Below, in pieces: positions 34,225 through 45,787 of a stretch of DNA of 64,000 bases; the first letter of the stretch is position 1; each line of letters starts with the position of its first letter. Location of the stretch: the NCBI RefSeq assembly GCF_918797505.1, contig NC_092798.1, forward strand, positions 2,307,501 to 2,371,500, read 5' to 3'. Below the pieces are notes generated by a model. That model saw only the letters and a list, made by a program, of their open reading frames with translations. It was not told where the DNA came from and made no database searches. Source of the stretch: Bemisia tabaci. Taxonomy: Eukaryota; Arthropoda; Insecta; Hemiptera; Aleyrodidae. Position numbers and translations under genes: made by a program.

Positions 34225-34835
34225 AGCAGTATCCTTCCTTTCGAGAACCTTCGTGTGGTGTAAATGGATCGTGTTCGATCTATCAAAAAAGTGACATTGT
34301 ATCGATATCGATTCATTGAATTTTATTGACAGCACAAAGAAAATTCAGTGAAATTCTCGACAGTTTCGTTGAAAAATTTTCCTGTAAAATAATTAAACTG
34401 CTACCTACGGAAATTTTGAAACGCCGCGTGGCGCTTGTAATACTTTGGCCGGAGGTGACGATATGTAGGCGTGTTTTTAAGCTCCGCGAAGGAGATGAGC
34501 ACCATTGAGATAAAAGAACCCGCTCACCAAAATTCCATCCATCATTTTTTAGAAAACTACACTAGCGCTAAAAAAATATCAACGGAAACTGCTCGTTGGA
34601 GTCGGAGTTAGAAATGGGGAGCAAGTGCAAGGTAACGCCGTGCGCTATTATAATGCAGTGATAATTGTCGAGGTCGCGGGTTAATTGATCAATGGTTTTC
34701 CGAACGTAGTCTGGCGCGCATCTATCTTTAGCGACTCCACACCGTTGCCAGATGAGTGAATTAAAAACGCCGAGCGAGCTTCCAACGTCAGTAACGTTGC
34801 GAGGGAACCAACGACGCCCAACAACGTACAATGGA
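34225..34835. other. unassigned non-coding stretch
   Basis: No family match or exon was seen. Confidence 0.35.
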
Positions 34836-35378
34836 CCACTAGACAAGGTACGAATTTCAGCATCCTGATACATGCTTGGTAACTAAAATTTCACGTAGAA
34901 CACGATGCGCATGATCAAAATTGCCGAAATTAACTCCTTACGAAGATATTTAATGATTCCTGATGAGTGAGTTCAAACCACCCGCTCATGAAAACTCAAT
35001 GCTCTACGTGATTCACATCGCGCGCCAAACGTTATCTTGACAGTCTCACGCGATATAAAAATCTGGCAACCTCAATCTTGACGCTTTGGCTCAGCTATAG
35101 CGAGTTGTTTATAGTTTGAACAACACATGCTGGGAAATGAATATTGCTCGATTTAGAGGCTTGCTGAAACCGTTGTAGTGCGCGATTTGACTCACGTAGA
35201 GCTTTGAATTTCTTGTGAGCGGGCAGTTTAAAGTCCTCGTAACCAATGTGAAATAAAGACGTTAATATCCTTGTTAGGAGTTGGTTTCAGTAATTTTCGT
35301 TGTGCGAATTGTGTTTGACGTGCAATTCTGGTTAAGAAACATGTATCAGATTGCTTAAATTCCTACGTTGCCAAGTGG
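34836..35378. mobile_element. family N foldback, about 540 bp
   Basis: CCACTAGACAAGGTACGAAT at the left pairs with TACGTTGCCAAGTGG at the right. CTGATACATGCTTGG pairs with AAACATGTATCAG, and AACTCCTTACGAAGATATT with AATATCCTTGTTAGGAGTT. The left arm matches 2950-3170. Confidence 0.8.
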
Positions 35379-35382
35379 TCGA

Positions 35383-35462
35383 TTGGACGTTTTATGCGAA
35401 AAGGAACTTTGTCTCACGGAAATTCTATGCATATAATTTCTTTTGGCATAAATGAGTCCAAT
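35383..35462. mobile_element. family B short variant
   Basis: TTGGACGTTTTATGCGAAAA and TCTTTTGGCATAAATGAGTC with CAA are inverted. The middle is reduced. It starts four bases after family N. Confidence 0.65.
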
Positions 35463-35511
35463 TGTTCCCCATACTAGAAAATTTGTATAAAATGATTTGA
35501 ACTCAGATCTG

Positions 35512-35949
35512 GGACCCTCTCTAACTTACGTAACGCTTCAAGGAGGGGGGGGGGGGGGGGGGGCTTCTTTAGATTTACGCTGCGATATGGGAAGCGTGAG
35601 GTAATAGAGCGAATTGGTACGGAACGAGTTTAAGTGACTTTTTTTCGAGTTGCTGTAGAATTTTTCGTCGTTCGTCTTCAGAAGTTTTTAAGAATCGCAA
35701 AAATATTATTTACGATGCTCTCACTTTTCTTTGCTAAATTAAAACGTTAATCCGTTTCGTAAATGTAAGGGGATATTTAGATTATTCTCTGTGGTGGGGA
35801 GGGGGCCCGGGCAAGCGTTAAGTAATGTGTATGCGGGTCCGGACAAAGCGTTACTAACTGTTTAATGGATCCACTACAGCGTTACGGGGCTATACAGGAG
35901 GTGGGGGTGTCAAAAAACGGTAAATTAAGCGTTACGTAATTTAGGGACG
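35512..35949. mobile_element. element with TTACGTAACGCTT inverted ends
   Basis: CCTCTCTAACTTACGTAACG near the left pairs with GCGTTACGTAATTTAGGGAC at the right. A G tract lies at about 35546-35563. It is related in style to 26071-26801. Confidence 0.65.
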
Positions 35950-36173
35950 CACAGTCAATCAGAAGGGTCAGGCATGAAATATTTAACAGAAACTGCTAAT
36001 TTTGATGTCTGAATCGTCACATTTTAATTTTTAAGAGGTGTTTCCAACAGAAAATTTCACAAGGAAACTAATGGAACCACTTTTAGAATCTTAAAATTTA
36101 GTATAAAGGAAGTTATAAGCTTTTAAAGTGTCTAAATTTTGTCCGACCTCTCTCATTGGTTCAATCCACTGTG
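35947..36173. mobile_element. family G single unit
   Basis: It begins GCACAGTCAATCAGA, has CATGAAATATTTAACAGAAA, and ends GTCCGACCTCTCTCATTGGT then CCACTGTG. It directly abuts the preceding element. Confidence 0.78.
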
Positions 36174-36834
36174 AGGCGGCCCCCTCATGAAGCCCTTTCG
36201 TAGGAGGAGAATATGAGTGAAATGAGGAAAATATTCTCGTGCGAATTCCAAATTGGATAACGAAACGAACGGCGGGATAACTGGCGAAAAGTGCAGCGGC
36301 CCCAACTTGCGCGGAAAACTTTGAAAAGTTGCGGGACTTCCGACGATTAATCACGGGGATTTTTGAGGAGGGTCGCGTCGGCGCTGGGATCGGAGGGGCG
36401 CTTAATTCGTCATCAAAGCAGACGAACGCACCATCAAAGTCGCTCGCACCTCAATCATAAAACCCATTCCGCCATTCCGGGAACGAGTGAAATCTCTCTT
36501 CAAATTTCAAACACTCAGAGACGCCACCATTCATCAAGTCCGCTGATGGATCAAACAGCTTCCCATTTTCCTTCTCCTCTCGGCCAACGCGGAAATGCAC
36601 CAGATGCCCCAGGAAGGGAGAGGGGGTGGAAGGGGGGGGGGGGGGTAGAGAGGAGGAAGGGGGAGGGACGCACAGTGAGAGAGGTCGGCCATCTTGTGGA
36701 AACAGTGTAGGCTTACTAGGAGGCTACGCCGCGGCCCCCTGTCTTAAAATCCAGAAATTATCAATTGATTCATCGACTATTGAATCTTTTTCCAGTGATG
36801 AAGATCCATCTAAAAGAAAGACCCCTCAAACTTT
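36174..36834. other. unassigned, locally GC-rich stretch
   Basis: A G tract and purine-rich run lie at about 36610-36670. CACAGTGAGAGAGGTCGGCC at about 36671 is an isolated family G end. Open frames lack any recognisable domain. Confidence 0.4.
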
Positions 36835-37155
36835 TGAGAATTTGCAGGTGTCTTAAATGTGACTTTCGTGTTTTTAAATGGTGCTACTAGGAAAACTGAG
36901 TACGAGGATATCCTTGGTTTCTAAATTGGACAATTATTGGAGAAAATATGACAAAATAACCTAATCTGCTAAAATACATGTATTTAAATGAAAAATGCCG
37001 CCAGATAACGTCATAAGGCAGCGTATTTTCTCACTTTTAAATCATTTCTCTCCAATTTCCCATGTCAGCAAAAATTATGAAAAATACTGCAAACTCAGCA
37101 TATTAAGAACTCCCAGATGAAGCAATACAACTTTTGTGTGCAATTTTCCATGAAG
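36835..37155 (+). repeat. family L dispersed repeat, copy 2
   Basis: It aligns with 3800-4133 in the same orientation, including CTAATCTGCTAAAATA and AAAAATGCCGCCAGA. Confidence 0.75.
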
Positions 37156-37169
37156 GTAGTTGAAAAATT

Positions 37170-37299
37170 TGGACGCATCCAAATGGAAAGAAACTATACC
37201 TTTATTGTGACATGAGTCCTATAGTGCATATATGTACTTTTATAGGTCTCAGGGCCTGGATCTAAATGGAAATGGTTTCTTCTCATTTAAATAGGTTCA
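37170..37299. mobile_element. family B variant
   Basis: GGACGCATCCAAATGGAAAG and TCATTTAAATAGGTTC mark the ends. The middle is GTGACATGAGTCCTATAGTG. Confidence 0.65.
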
Positions 37300-37399
37300 T
37301 CAGGCCGATATTTTTCAATGAGGGATCATAATTTTTGGCTATAATTTTAGAAACAATGTGTATCTCATTATGTATTTTCCCTATGCAGATACCTCATTT

Positions 37400-37705
37400 G
37401 TACTTCATTTAGCAACAGGGATGTACAGTTTCTGGCTCATCCGTAAAAACACTTGTGTGCACAGGAAAACTAACGTTACATGCTTTGTTTCTAAACTGAG
37501 CCACAAACTATAGTCCCTAATTGCAAAATAGAGTCCATGTAGTGAATGAGCCAGAAATGGACTGCATTTTGCAATTAAGAACCACAATTTTTGGCTCATC
37601 TGTAAAAACACTTAGATGCACAGGGAAGCTAATGGTACATACGTCATTTATAAACAGAGCCAGAAATTGTAGTCCGAATCGAAAAATGTAATTCAAATGG
37701 AAGTT
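37400..37705. repeat. family P, two tandem or nested copies
   Basis: TGGCTCATCYGTAAAAACAC occurs twice, followed by GTGCACAGGAAAAC or ATGCACAGGGAAGC. CAAAATAGAGTCCATGTA and GGACTGCATTTTGCAATTAA are family P ends. The complete single copy is at 45788-45928. Confidence 0.7.
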
Positions 37706-38478
37706 CCTTGTTGTAAAATGTGATCCATTTCATGTTCCACCTTTCTCAAAGGATTGTTCCACTGTGAGGCGTGAGAAAAGAGATTGTGCGAATTGTGAAC
37801 AGGACGACAAGAGGAAGGTTTCATGATTTCAACTGCTTTCTTCCTCTTTTGCGAGGGGGTCTCGCCCCCTTAATATTTTACTCCATTTACTCGGTTTCTT
37901 CTCTCAAGAGCGCGCCGTTGAAAGAGAAATTCGAGTCAAGGTCGTTTTCATTTCAAAAAAGGGAAGATGGTTGGGACTAATAAAGTAATAGCGAGAGAGT
38001 ATTCGATTTCATAAAATTATACCTCTCTTCGATGATCAAAGAGAGCAAAATTCTTTAAAAATTGACTGTCTGGTAGCAATTTAAAGATAAATTATGGTAA
38101 GTGGAAGAGGAGGGTTACATCTTTTATACCTGAAGTGTCCCTGGTTTGCTACTGGATCACTTTTATTGGCGGAAAACAGCGTTTTTCTCGCGTAAAAGAG
38201 CGTATTCCCATTTTAATGTTGCCAAATTTTCCGCGTATTTTAACCGGATGAATTTTGGGAAAATCTAATTGAAAATTTCCCTAATTTTTCGTCTGATCCC
38301 GTGCAAAAATCAGAAGAATTTTCATCAGTGAGTGCAATTTTCATGCAAATGCATTCTTGTAAAAATGGAATCTTTTTAGTCAATTTTGCAACATCGGAGT
38401 GGAGTTCCGTTTCTTCGTCCGAGAAGCGAAGAAAAGTGGTGACGCAGTTGCTTCGAACACCGGATCTAGCTTAGAAAT
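37706..38478. other. unassigned non-coding stretch
   Basis: Words around 38210-38400 resemble the interior of family A but clear ends are missing. No exon is seen. Confidence 0.35.
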
Positions 38479-39785
38479 GGACATATTTATGCTAAATGAA
38501 ACCATGTTTTGCACGAAATCCATTAGGGTGGCCCAATTTGGGGTCAATCGGACAAAATTAACCCGACGCGCAGTTGTCATTTATCCAAGCAAAAATAGGG
38601 AATTTTCACTGTTTTTCAGTAATTTTTCGCTCCCCAAAAAATTAAGTCGGAGGGGTCTGCAAATTAAACAGAGGGCAAAATTAGTTCATAAACTACACCC
38701 TAGTGAAGTTTTGGACCCCCTCCATGCTTTTGAGCCGACGCGAAAATCTCACGCACGAAAATAGCGAATTTTTGACTGTTTTTGATGATTTTTCCCTCTC
38801 GATAAATTAACGTTACAGATGCCTAAATTGTAATCAGAGTGTGAAATTAGTAGCTACGATGCTTCCAATGCTCCCCTTCTGATAATTTTGACACGCTGTG
38901 ACGTTGCCATTTTTCTGAGCAAAATCGTGAATTTCGACTTATTTCAATATCATCTGTCTAGACAAAAAAAAAAAAAAAAACTCAGGAGCCATCGAAAAAT
39001 TGCCAATCGTTGAATAAGGAATTTTATTGAATGCGTAAGCTGATGTTCAGACCAAATAAGGTTTGCATGTTTTTAATGCAGATTTTCAGTGTATTGGCTT
39101 TCGGACGGTAAAAATCGATTGAAAAATCAATTATTCTTAAATGCGACCTGGCCACTTTTTCACATCGTATTTTTATCGGCCAACGTTCAAACAATCTGTG
39201 TTTTTTTTAAATATCGATCAATTTTGATAATTAGATGTTTTCTCATGGCTTTAAATTTTGAAAACAATGATGAATTGATCAAATGGACGTATCTTTGCTT
39301 AAAAAACAAAAAACTTGAGACGTGTGGGAAAGATGGGATGTGCTCTAGAAAACTACTTAAGAGAAAATTTAAAAGTAGGCGCGACGCGATTCCTCTTAAA
39401 AAAATAACAATTTGGGATTTGCCGTGGGCATGTCACGAGAGCGTCGTGGACAAGGTTCATGAGCTAAAGTGCACCAGCACCGATCTCCTCGTCGTTGCAC
39501 ATCTGAGTCATCACCGCTGACGTCACTGGCATTCATTTTTACGGCCCTTAACTAACGTGGAGCGAAAAATTACTGAAAAACAGTGAAAATTCGCTATTTT
39601 TGCTTGGATAAATGGCAACTGCGCGTCGGGTTAATTTTGTCCGATTGACCCCAAATTTCATTTTCCGTGTTTTTGAACATGCTGTAACCGATTTAGGGGG
39701 TTACGGCTATAAATTTCCGAAATTCATTTTTTGTGGGCCACCCTAAAATCCATGCACTTACTAAATTTTAGTATAAAAGACGTCC
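38479..39785. mobile_element. family B copy split by a hAT element
   Basis: GGACATATTTATGCTAAATG starts the left part. TTTAGTATAAAAGACGTCC ends the right part. Between them lies the TAGGGTGGCCC element, with the host sequence AAATCCAT duplicated at the break. Confidence 0.8.
38524..39745. mobile_element. 1.2-kb non-autonomous hAT element with perfect 8-bp duplication
   Basis: Ends TAGGGTGGCCCAATTTGG and GTGGGCCACCCTA are inverted and flanked by AAATCCAT on both sides (38516-38523 and 39746-39753). TARNG ends and 8-bp duplications define hAT. The inner arms TTATCCAAGCAAAAATAGGG and GCTATTTTTGCTTGGATAAA also pair. A 143-codon frame at 39089-39520 has no recognisable domain. Confidence 0.92.
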
Positions 39786-40409
39786 AAACGACGATGACAA
39801 TTTTTTTTTCCCCCACTGAATTTATTATAAAATTGCTACTACTACCTATTACAATATGGTATCCATCAGCAAATTTTAATACATAATATATATGTATATA
39901 GGATTGATAGTATGATGACGTATGATAAAATAAACAGGTTTTTTATCATAAAGACCCGGGATATGTAATGTCCCGGCCATATAAATAAGTTGAGTATTGA
40001 TAATTGTGAGAATGTTTTAAATACCTACAGGTATCCCTGTGCGCTGCCGTTTGCTCCATCGGATGGGATAAGAGTCCGTAATTAATGAACATAAGGACTT
40101 ACTTAAATAAAAAGAAACCATTGATATTCAGGCCATGATACCTATACGAGTACTTACATGATAGGATTGATAAGGTCCATGTCAGAAAGAGGAGACGGTT
40201 TTTTCTTATTTAAATTCATCTTTATTTCCAAATACGTTCGGTATGTGGCAAAAGGCCGCACATTCAATCGCCTGAATTACGTAGAAATTATTTATTTCAT
40301 CGATAATTGTTCTATTAAAATCATTATTGGAATTCACTTATTGATATAAAGTATACTGACACGGTTTTCTCCTTAGCACGACAACAAAGAATGAACACTT
40401 GACTATCCA
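39786..40409. other. unassigned AT-rich stretch
   Basis: It has TA-rich words at about 39880-39920. CTCCTTAGCACGACAACA at about 40369 resembles a lone family A end. Confidence 0.4.
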
Positions 40410-40466
40410 CGCAACAATTTCAACACGAGAGAAGCGTGCGGTATCCCGTCAATATGAAGGCGTTTC
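40410..40466 (+). repeat. family J core
   Basis: GCAACAATTTCAACACGAGA, GGTATCCCGTCAATATGAAG and GCG follow the core pattern. Confidence 0.65.
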
Positions 40467-40659
40467 AACGCGTGTGTCCCACGTGCTCGTGCGTGCGACG
40501 TGCGTAGGGGTTTTTGGATCAGTCAATTTGTCGCTAAGAAGAGGCTCACGAAGAAAAAAAAGAATGATGTGTGGTACAGAGTGACAGGGCAGCGCTTAAC
40601 AATTTTCCCTTTCCACACTGTCCACTGTCCACTTTTGTACCAGAGGACAGCCGTATATT

Positions 40660-40912
40660 CTGCCGTGCTAAGGAAGAATGCAGTATAAACATTCGAGAGT
40701 TACCGGATTTCCCTTGATAAAACAAGTAGTTTTGACGACATTCATTCATATTTTTCCTTGAAATTTTCAGATATTTTAGATTAAATTGCGTGCAAAATTG
40801 TCTGAACATTTAGGGAGAAAATATTCACAATTTTACCAGTAAAAATGGTTTTTAGTGAAGGAAATCTGGCAGCGTCTATAGGCTCATACGGTGTTTTTCC
40901 TTGGCACGGCAG
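40660..40912 (+). mobile_element. family A MITE
   Basis: Left end CTGCCGTGCTAAGGAAGAAT with CATTCGAGAGTTACC; right end GGCTCATACGGTGTTTTTCC then TTGGCACGGCAG. Confidence 0.9.
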
Positions 40913-41080
40913 TTTGTCCTCAGGGCAATCTTTCCAAATATGACGGTACTTTTTCTGTTGATGCAAATCTAATTTTAATTTTATTGTTCTCACAGTGACT
41001 CAAAGACCTATAACGTTAAAAATTACAGTACACAATTGGCTCTAAGTAAACACTTACTCGTATCGGAAAATGTTGCATAT

Positions 41081-41330
41081 CGATCATGAAACTACCAGAC
41101 CATGTTTCTGGTTTGCGGTGTTTAAAGATATCTACTCCCGTTTAATTTATGTAAGGGAGAACGAATAAGTTTCATTCCTTTGAGTTTTCGCAGAGTTTTT
41201 TTCACTTCGAAAAGAAAAATCAAAGGAGATTTCAGGAATTGACGTCGAGTAGTTCTCCGTTTAAAGAAAAAGGTATAACAAGAAGTCTGCATTGTCCCAA
41301 ACCGAGATCCGTGGTCTGGTAGTTTCATCG
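41081..41330. mobile_element. family C variant MITE
   Basis: CATGAAACTACCAGACCATG pairs with CGTGGTCTGGTAGTTTCATC. Inner words TTGCGGTGTTTAAAGATATC and AAAGAAAAATCAAAGG fit family C. Confidence 0.78.
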
Positions 41331-42366
41331 TTAATATATCGTTAGAAAACACAATTCCTACTTCCGACTTTCAAAGACCAAGATCGAGAGATGCTTATTT
41401 CTTTCGACGAAAAAGGCTCGTTCAGCGATGATGTTCCGTCGGATTTTAAGACCAAGCAGTATAAACGTTTTATTGTTTATCCTTCAAAAACCGAGCGGCA
41501 TCTCGGTCATCTTTACATTTATAAATTCAGGAATCGGTACTTTAACAGTAAAAAAATTTTCTTCACTGAGCTTTCGCTCCAACAATGCATTTTTTAAAGT
41601 CCCTCAAGCACTCAAATCCTATGCGCAAAGCTCCAATTAATTTGATTTACTCGTACAAAGTTCCTTTTTGCATTACATCCTATTGTGAGTAAGGGTTGTA
41701 AATACATCTCATTTTAGAGCATGGTATGACTCGAAAGGACATCCAACATTGACGCAAAGTAGTGGTGTAGTGCGTCATTGTCTGAGAAATTCTCTCTTAG
41801 AATAAAATATACCACATCTTTTTGGCTTACTCATTCAGTGCTTTATCATTTCACGTGTGACAACCTATATCTTGCCCGGATGCACGCTGAGCTGCCGTGA
41901 TAGCGAAGAGAGCCGTAACTATCAAATTTTCGCAATGGAGTTTCCTTCAAAATTCGTCTTATCTCGTTATATGAAATCACTGAAATAGCTAAAACAGGAA
42001 AATTCGTCTTATTTTTATGAAAACGAAACAAACGAGAGAGCGGAAGAAGCTCAAGCAATGACGTTATTGCCACCATTCCCAAGATACCGATGGTGCTATT
42101 TTTCTATGTCTATTTTTATGTCTATTTTTATGAGGGCCAAAGGTCCTCCGAGTAGACCTAGCAAGGATCCGCAAGCTGGAGAAATTAAGAAGCCCTGATT
42201 TAGAGGCTGAAATTTTGATTTTTCAAAAATAATCCACCCAATCGTTACGGTAACATTGCAATTTGAATTACGACGATCGCACCTAGATAAAGTTTAGGAT
42301 CCACCCTAACGTAACGCAAATCAGTCAAATGAAGCTAATAAAATCGATACATAAATGGAATCAATA
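41331..42366. other. unassigned non-coding stretch
   Basis: Short open frames carry no recognisable domain. No shared repeat was seen. Confidence 0.35.
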
Positions 42367-42849
42367 GCCATATGTGGATCCAGGGGAGGAGCGTACACCT
42401 TCCTCCCCCCCTGTTCTCCCGGTTAAGGAGGAAGAGAAAAGGGAGAAAGAAAGAAGGAAGGAAGGAAAAGAGGGAAGAAGTAGCAAGGACGCTTATATTT
42501 GGTGATTTTTCATGACAAAATTGACTTAAACAGTATTTAGACGCTTCAAAATTTCGAAAAATGTCGTTAGAAGCCCCCCGGATCCCCCTTCCGCCTCCTC
42601 CTCGTTCATGAGCGTATCCAAACACTTCCTCTGGGGAAACTCCCCGCAAATTCTTCCTCGAAATTTTACACCTTTGTAATATGTAGTTTGAGTTAATTTC
42701 GTCATTAATAATAACCAAACGTAAGCGCCCTTCCTTCTTCTTTCCTCCGTTCCTTCGTCCTTTCTTTCTTCCCCTTTTCTTCCTTCTTTTTTCGGGCAAA
42801 CGAGGGGGCACACGTCCCCTACGCCCTCGTTCAAGGTATTTGGATCCGC
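42367..42849. mobile_element. about 480-bp foldback with complementary purine and pyrimidine arms
   Basis: GTGGATCCAGGGGAGGAGCG at the left pairs with CTACGCCCTCG and TTTGGATCC at the right. A purine-rich run at 42423-42480 faces a pyrimidine-rich run at 42727-42795. Frames across it are low complexity. Confidence 0.7.
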
Positions 42850-42855
42850 TAAACG

Positions 42856-43543
42856 CATGCATTACGCCATCGCGCCTTCAATTTTGCAGATGCAACATGG
42901 ACATCCATCAAGCACGAATAGTTGTATCTCTGCGCCGTCATCAACACGCATCTTATCATTTGCTCTATTTCCATATTGTGATTGTTCCCGTTCCACTGAT
43001 TGGTAGTGGTGCTTTGAGAGCTAAGTGAGGAACGCAGCCGAAGATACGAGAGAAATGATCGGGCCTCCTTTTTCAACTTTTCTTGCCGAATCTGAGAGAC
43101 ACCTCATCGCAGAATAGAGTGGAGCATTGAGCGTTCACGGTTCGCGCCTTCAATTTTGCAGATGCAACACGGACATTCATCAAGCACGAATAGTTGTATC
43201 TCTTCGCCGTCGTCAACGCGCGTCACTCCCTGTGCTCTACTTCCGAATAGTGTTGGTTCCCCGTTTCAGCCGATAGGATCGCTTCACTATCCATTTCGAC
43301 GGCGCAAGTCCGCAACCACGTTTCCTTTTTGCGGTGTTTGAAAATCTCAGTTCCCATTTAACTTGTAAATGGAGAACAAATCGACCTCATTCCTCGAAGT
43401 ACTCACCGAATTTTTTACGCACAGAGAAGAAAAATCAGGGCAGTGCTGAAAAATTGTCTTTGAGTAGTTTTTTTTATTTTAAAAAATTAAGTATGGCAGG
43501 AAATCTGCACCTTCGCAAACCAAGATACGTGGTTGTGGACTCT
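42856..43543 (-). repeat. inverted duplicate of 29465-30160
   Basis: Read on the minus strand it has the same family C element, the same two blocks with ATACAACTATTCGTGCTTGA, and linking sequence such as TCATTTCTCTCGTATCTTCG. Differences are scattered substitutions and small indels. Confidence 0.85.
43304..43543. mobile_element. family C MITE inside the inverted duplicate
   Basis: GCAAGTCCGCAACCACGTTT pairs with CAAGATACGTGGTTGTGGAC. GAGAAGAAAAATCAGGGCAG lies in the middle. Confidence 0.85.
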
Positions 43544-43610
43544 TCACCAACGATTTGTCTTTTCATAAATAGGTTTTCCGATCAATTCCAATAACTAGCC
43601 CGCATGTTAA

Positions 43611-43710
43611 GTTGCGCATTAAGACATGAGCCCTGAGACCCGTCAGAATATATGCATTACAGGGATCACGTCATAATGCACATAGTTCCGTTTGCCAGAA
43701 ATAGTGCAAA
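43611..43710. mobile_element. family B MITE, left end truncated
   Basis: GCATTAAGACATGAGCCCTG through CATAGTTCCGTTTGCCAGAA are typical. The GGACGTATTT left end is missing and the right end reads AATAGTGC. Confidence 0.8.
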
Positions 43711-43803
43711 TGGCTGCAATGACGTCACGAGTGCCGACGCCAACGGTCTCATACTAGTTTTTCAGCGAGCTTCATGCACTTCGTGGTGACTCGAATGAAA
43801 GCG

Positions 43804-44056
43804 CTGCCGTGCTAAGGAAGAACGCCGTATGAACATTCGAGGGTTGCCAAACTTCCCTTGACAAAGCGTGTATTTTTGACGACATTCGTGCACCATTTTC
43901 TTTGACATTTTCTGATATTTTAGATGAAATTGCGTACATAACCGTCTGGCATTTTTGGGGGGAAATATTCACAATTTACCCCGTACATTCAGTTTTTATC
44001 GAGGGAAACTTGACAACGTCTCAAGGATCATACGGCGTTCTTCCTGAGCGTTGCAG
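43804..44056 (+). mobile_element. family A MITE
   Basis: Left end CTGCCGTGCTAAGGAAGAAC with CATTCGAGGGTTGCC; right end CATACGGCGTTCTTCCTGAG then CGTTGCAG. Confidence 0.9.
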
Positions 44057-44789
44057 AGCGGGAGTCCAGCGGCTGCTATTTTTAATTTGCAGAGCGGACG
44101 GTGACAAGGGGGTAGCCATACAAGTTTTCAGGAAGCAGTGCGGCGCCGGGCGTCTGGGGTGGGAGAATTTGCAACTTATTCGCTTCTGCAGCCCTCTCGA
44201 TCGATAGCCGTAATCATGTGTTCATGTGTGTTGTTTACTCCAAGTTTCGCCGACCGGAAGGGAGGGCTCCCTCTCGCATGCAAATCGAGTCCGCGATATT
44301 TCCGAGTCGTTGATCCTTCCACCACTCAGGACACAATGAGAGGAGCAGGGAGGCGGTGATTGGCGCTCTACGATGTCGCCCGGCGAGAAGAAGTCTCAGC
44401 TCTCTCCTTTCGACACCGGGATTTGAGATGAGAAGGAAATGGGGTCGCATTTCCCCCTGGGCGACACAATCTCTGGCTCATCCATGAAAGAACGAAGACG
44501 ACAAAATAACTTTGGTTAAATTTTAAAATCACCCGGTGCGACACACACACCAAAAATAGAGAGAGAAAAAAATGAGAGATGTTGGACGACAAGTAATTCA
44601 AGCCTTCAGCTACGCTTCCATGATCAAATTGAGACATCGATACGACTGATACGTGCTGCCCGTCAAAACTACGAGGCGACTCTACATTTGGATCAACATT
44701 AATCATACGAACAATGTAGCAAAGAAAGAAAAGGGCCAAAATCTGCCCGTTTTTGGGCTAGAATGATGTGTGAAAGCGGCTCTCATGTC
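44057..44789. other. unassigned non-coding stretch
   Basis: It is GC-richer at 44080-44460, with no frame of recognisable family on either strand. Confidence 0.35.
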
Positions 44790-45044
44790 ATTGTTTCCTG
44801 GACGAAGGAACTTAACTCCATTCCAAGGTTGCAAAATTGACTGAGCAAATTCAGATATTCAAGTATGCAACAGTGCATTCTTTGTCCAAAATTTTTTCTG
44901 ACTTTTGCCCGAGAATAGAAGAAAAGTCAGTGACGTGTTTTGGAATTTGAAATGCCCAAAATTTTCCTGGTATTAATTCAATTTACAAGGGGGGATGTGG
45001 CAACATCGAAATGTAGTTACGGTCTTTCGTGAAGGAGACAGCGA
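44790..45044. mobile_element. family K MITE
   Basis: GTTTCCTGGACGAAGGAACT and TCTTTCGTGAAGGAGACAGC mark the ends. CCCAAAATTTTCCTGGTATT and GATGTGGCAACATCGAAATG are shared with other copies. Confidence 0.78.
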
Positions 45045-45787
45045 TGTATGTATGAAGAGCACGTGACACCTTATTCCAGTTAAAATGAAACTTATGACAG
45101 AACGTCAGAGGTACATGTATTGCAATTCAATTTTTTTCATTTTATTTAATTTACTTACTTATTTTTTTTATGAACCGCATCGTTTCAGCAGAAAACTCTC
45201 CTGTTGCGGTGTCCGGTGAAATTGACAGAGATTAACGATATTATTCACGCCTAAACACTCCTCCTCTCTTCTTTAAACTTGAAAAATGACTATTTCATGT
45301 CATACGGATATGTTGAGCGCTTTTGAGGTTTTCAAAAATGTCCAGCAGTAATGGCCTCCCCCGCATGTGCATTTTTTACCCCCCCCCTCCCCCTCTCCCC
45401 TAGCCCTGAGTTTATTCTGCGGGAAGCCATGTCATGGATGCGAGGGCGATTTTTAAAATAGAGGGGAGAGCTGAGAGGGGCTTTAAAATGAAGCTCTTGA
45501 ATGAGATGCAGTATGCAAATTAATTAACCCGTTGAATATAAAATTGCGCGAAAACACATTGGTCCCACTGATTTAATCAGCATAATTCTGAAAATATATA
45601 CAGGATGGCGGGGGGAGGGGGGTTGGTTGCGTTCAAAGTCGAAGCAGTGACAGAAGAATCCGAAAAAAATTACGGTCGTAAACCCACCTTTGTATGGTGA
45701 CCAATTTTCACGGATTTGCAAAGGCATCGCAACGCTGCCGAAGTGGGGGAACTTATTAACCGTCGTAACAGGAGTACGTTACGATAT
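45045..45787. other. unassigned non-coding stretch
   Basis: A C-rich run lies at about 45380-45405 and a G-rich run at about 45607-45622. No exon is supported. Confidence 0.35.

Noticed and set aside
39089..39520. 143-codon frame inside the hAT element as a transposase remnant
   Set aside because: No hAT dimerisation or catalytic motif could be seen, and the element interior looks repetitive.
42335..42862. 175-codon frame
   Set aside because: It crosses both arms of a foldback and its purine/pyrimidine runs; the translation is Lys/Arg-rich low complexity.
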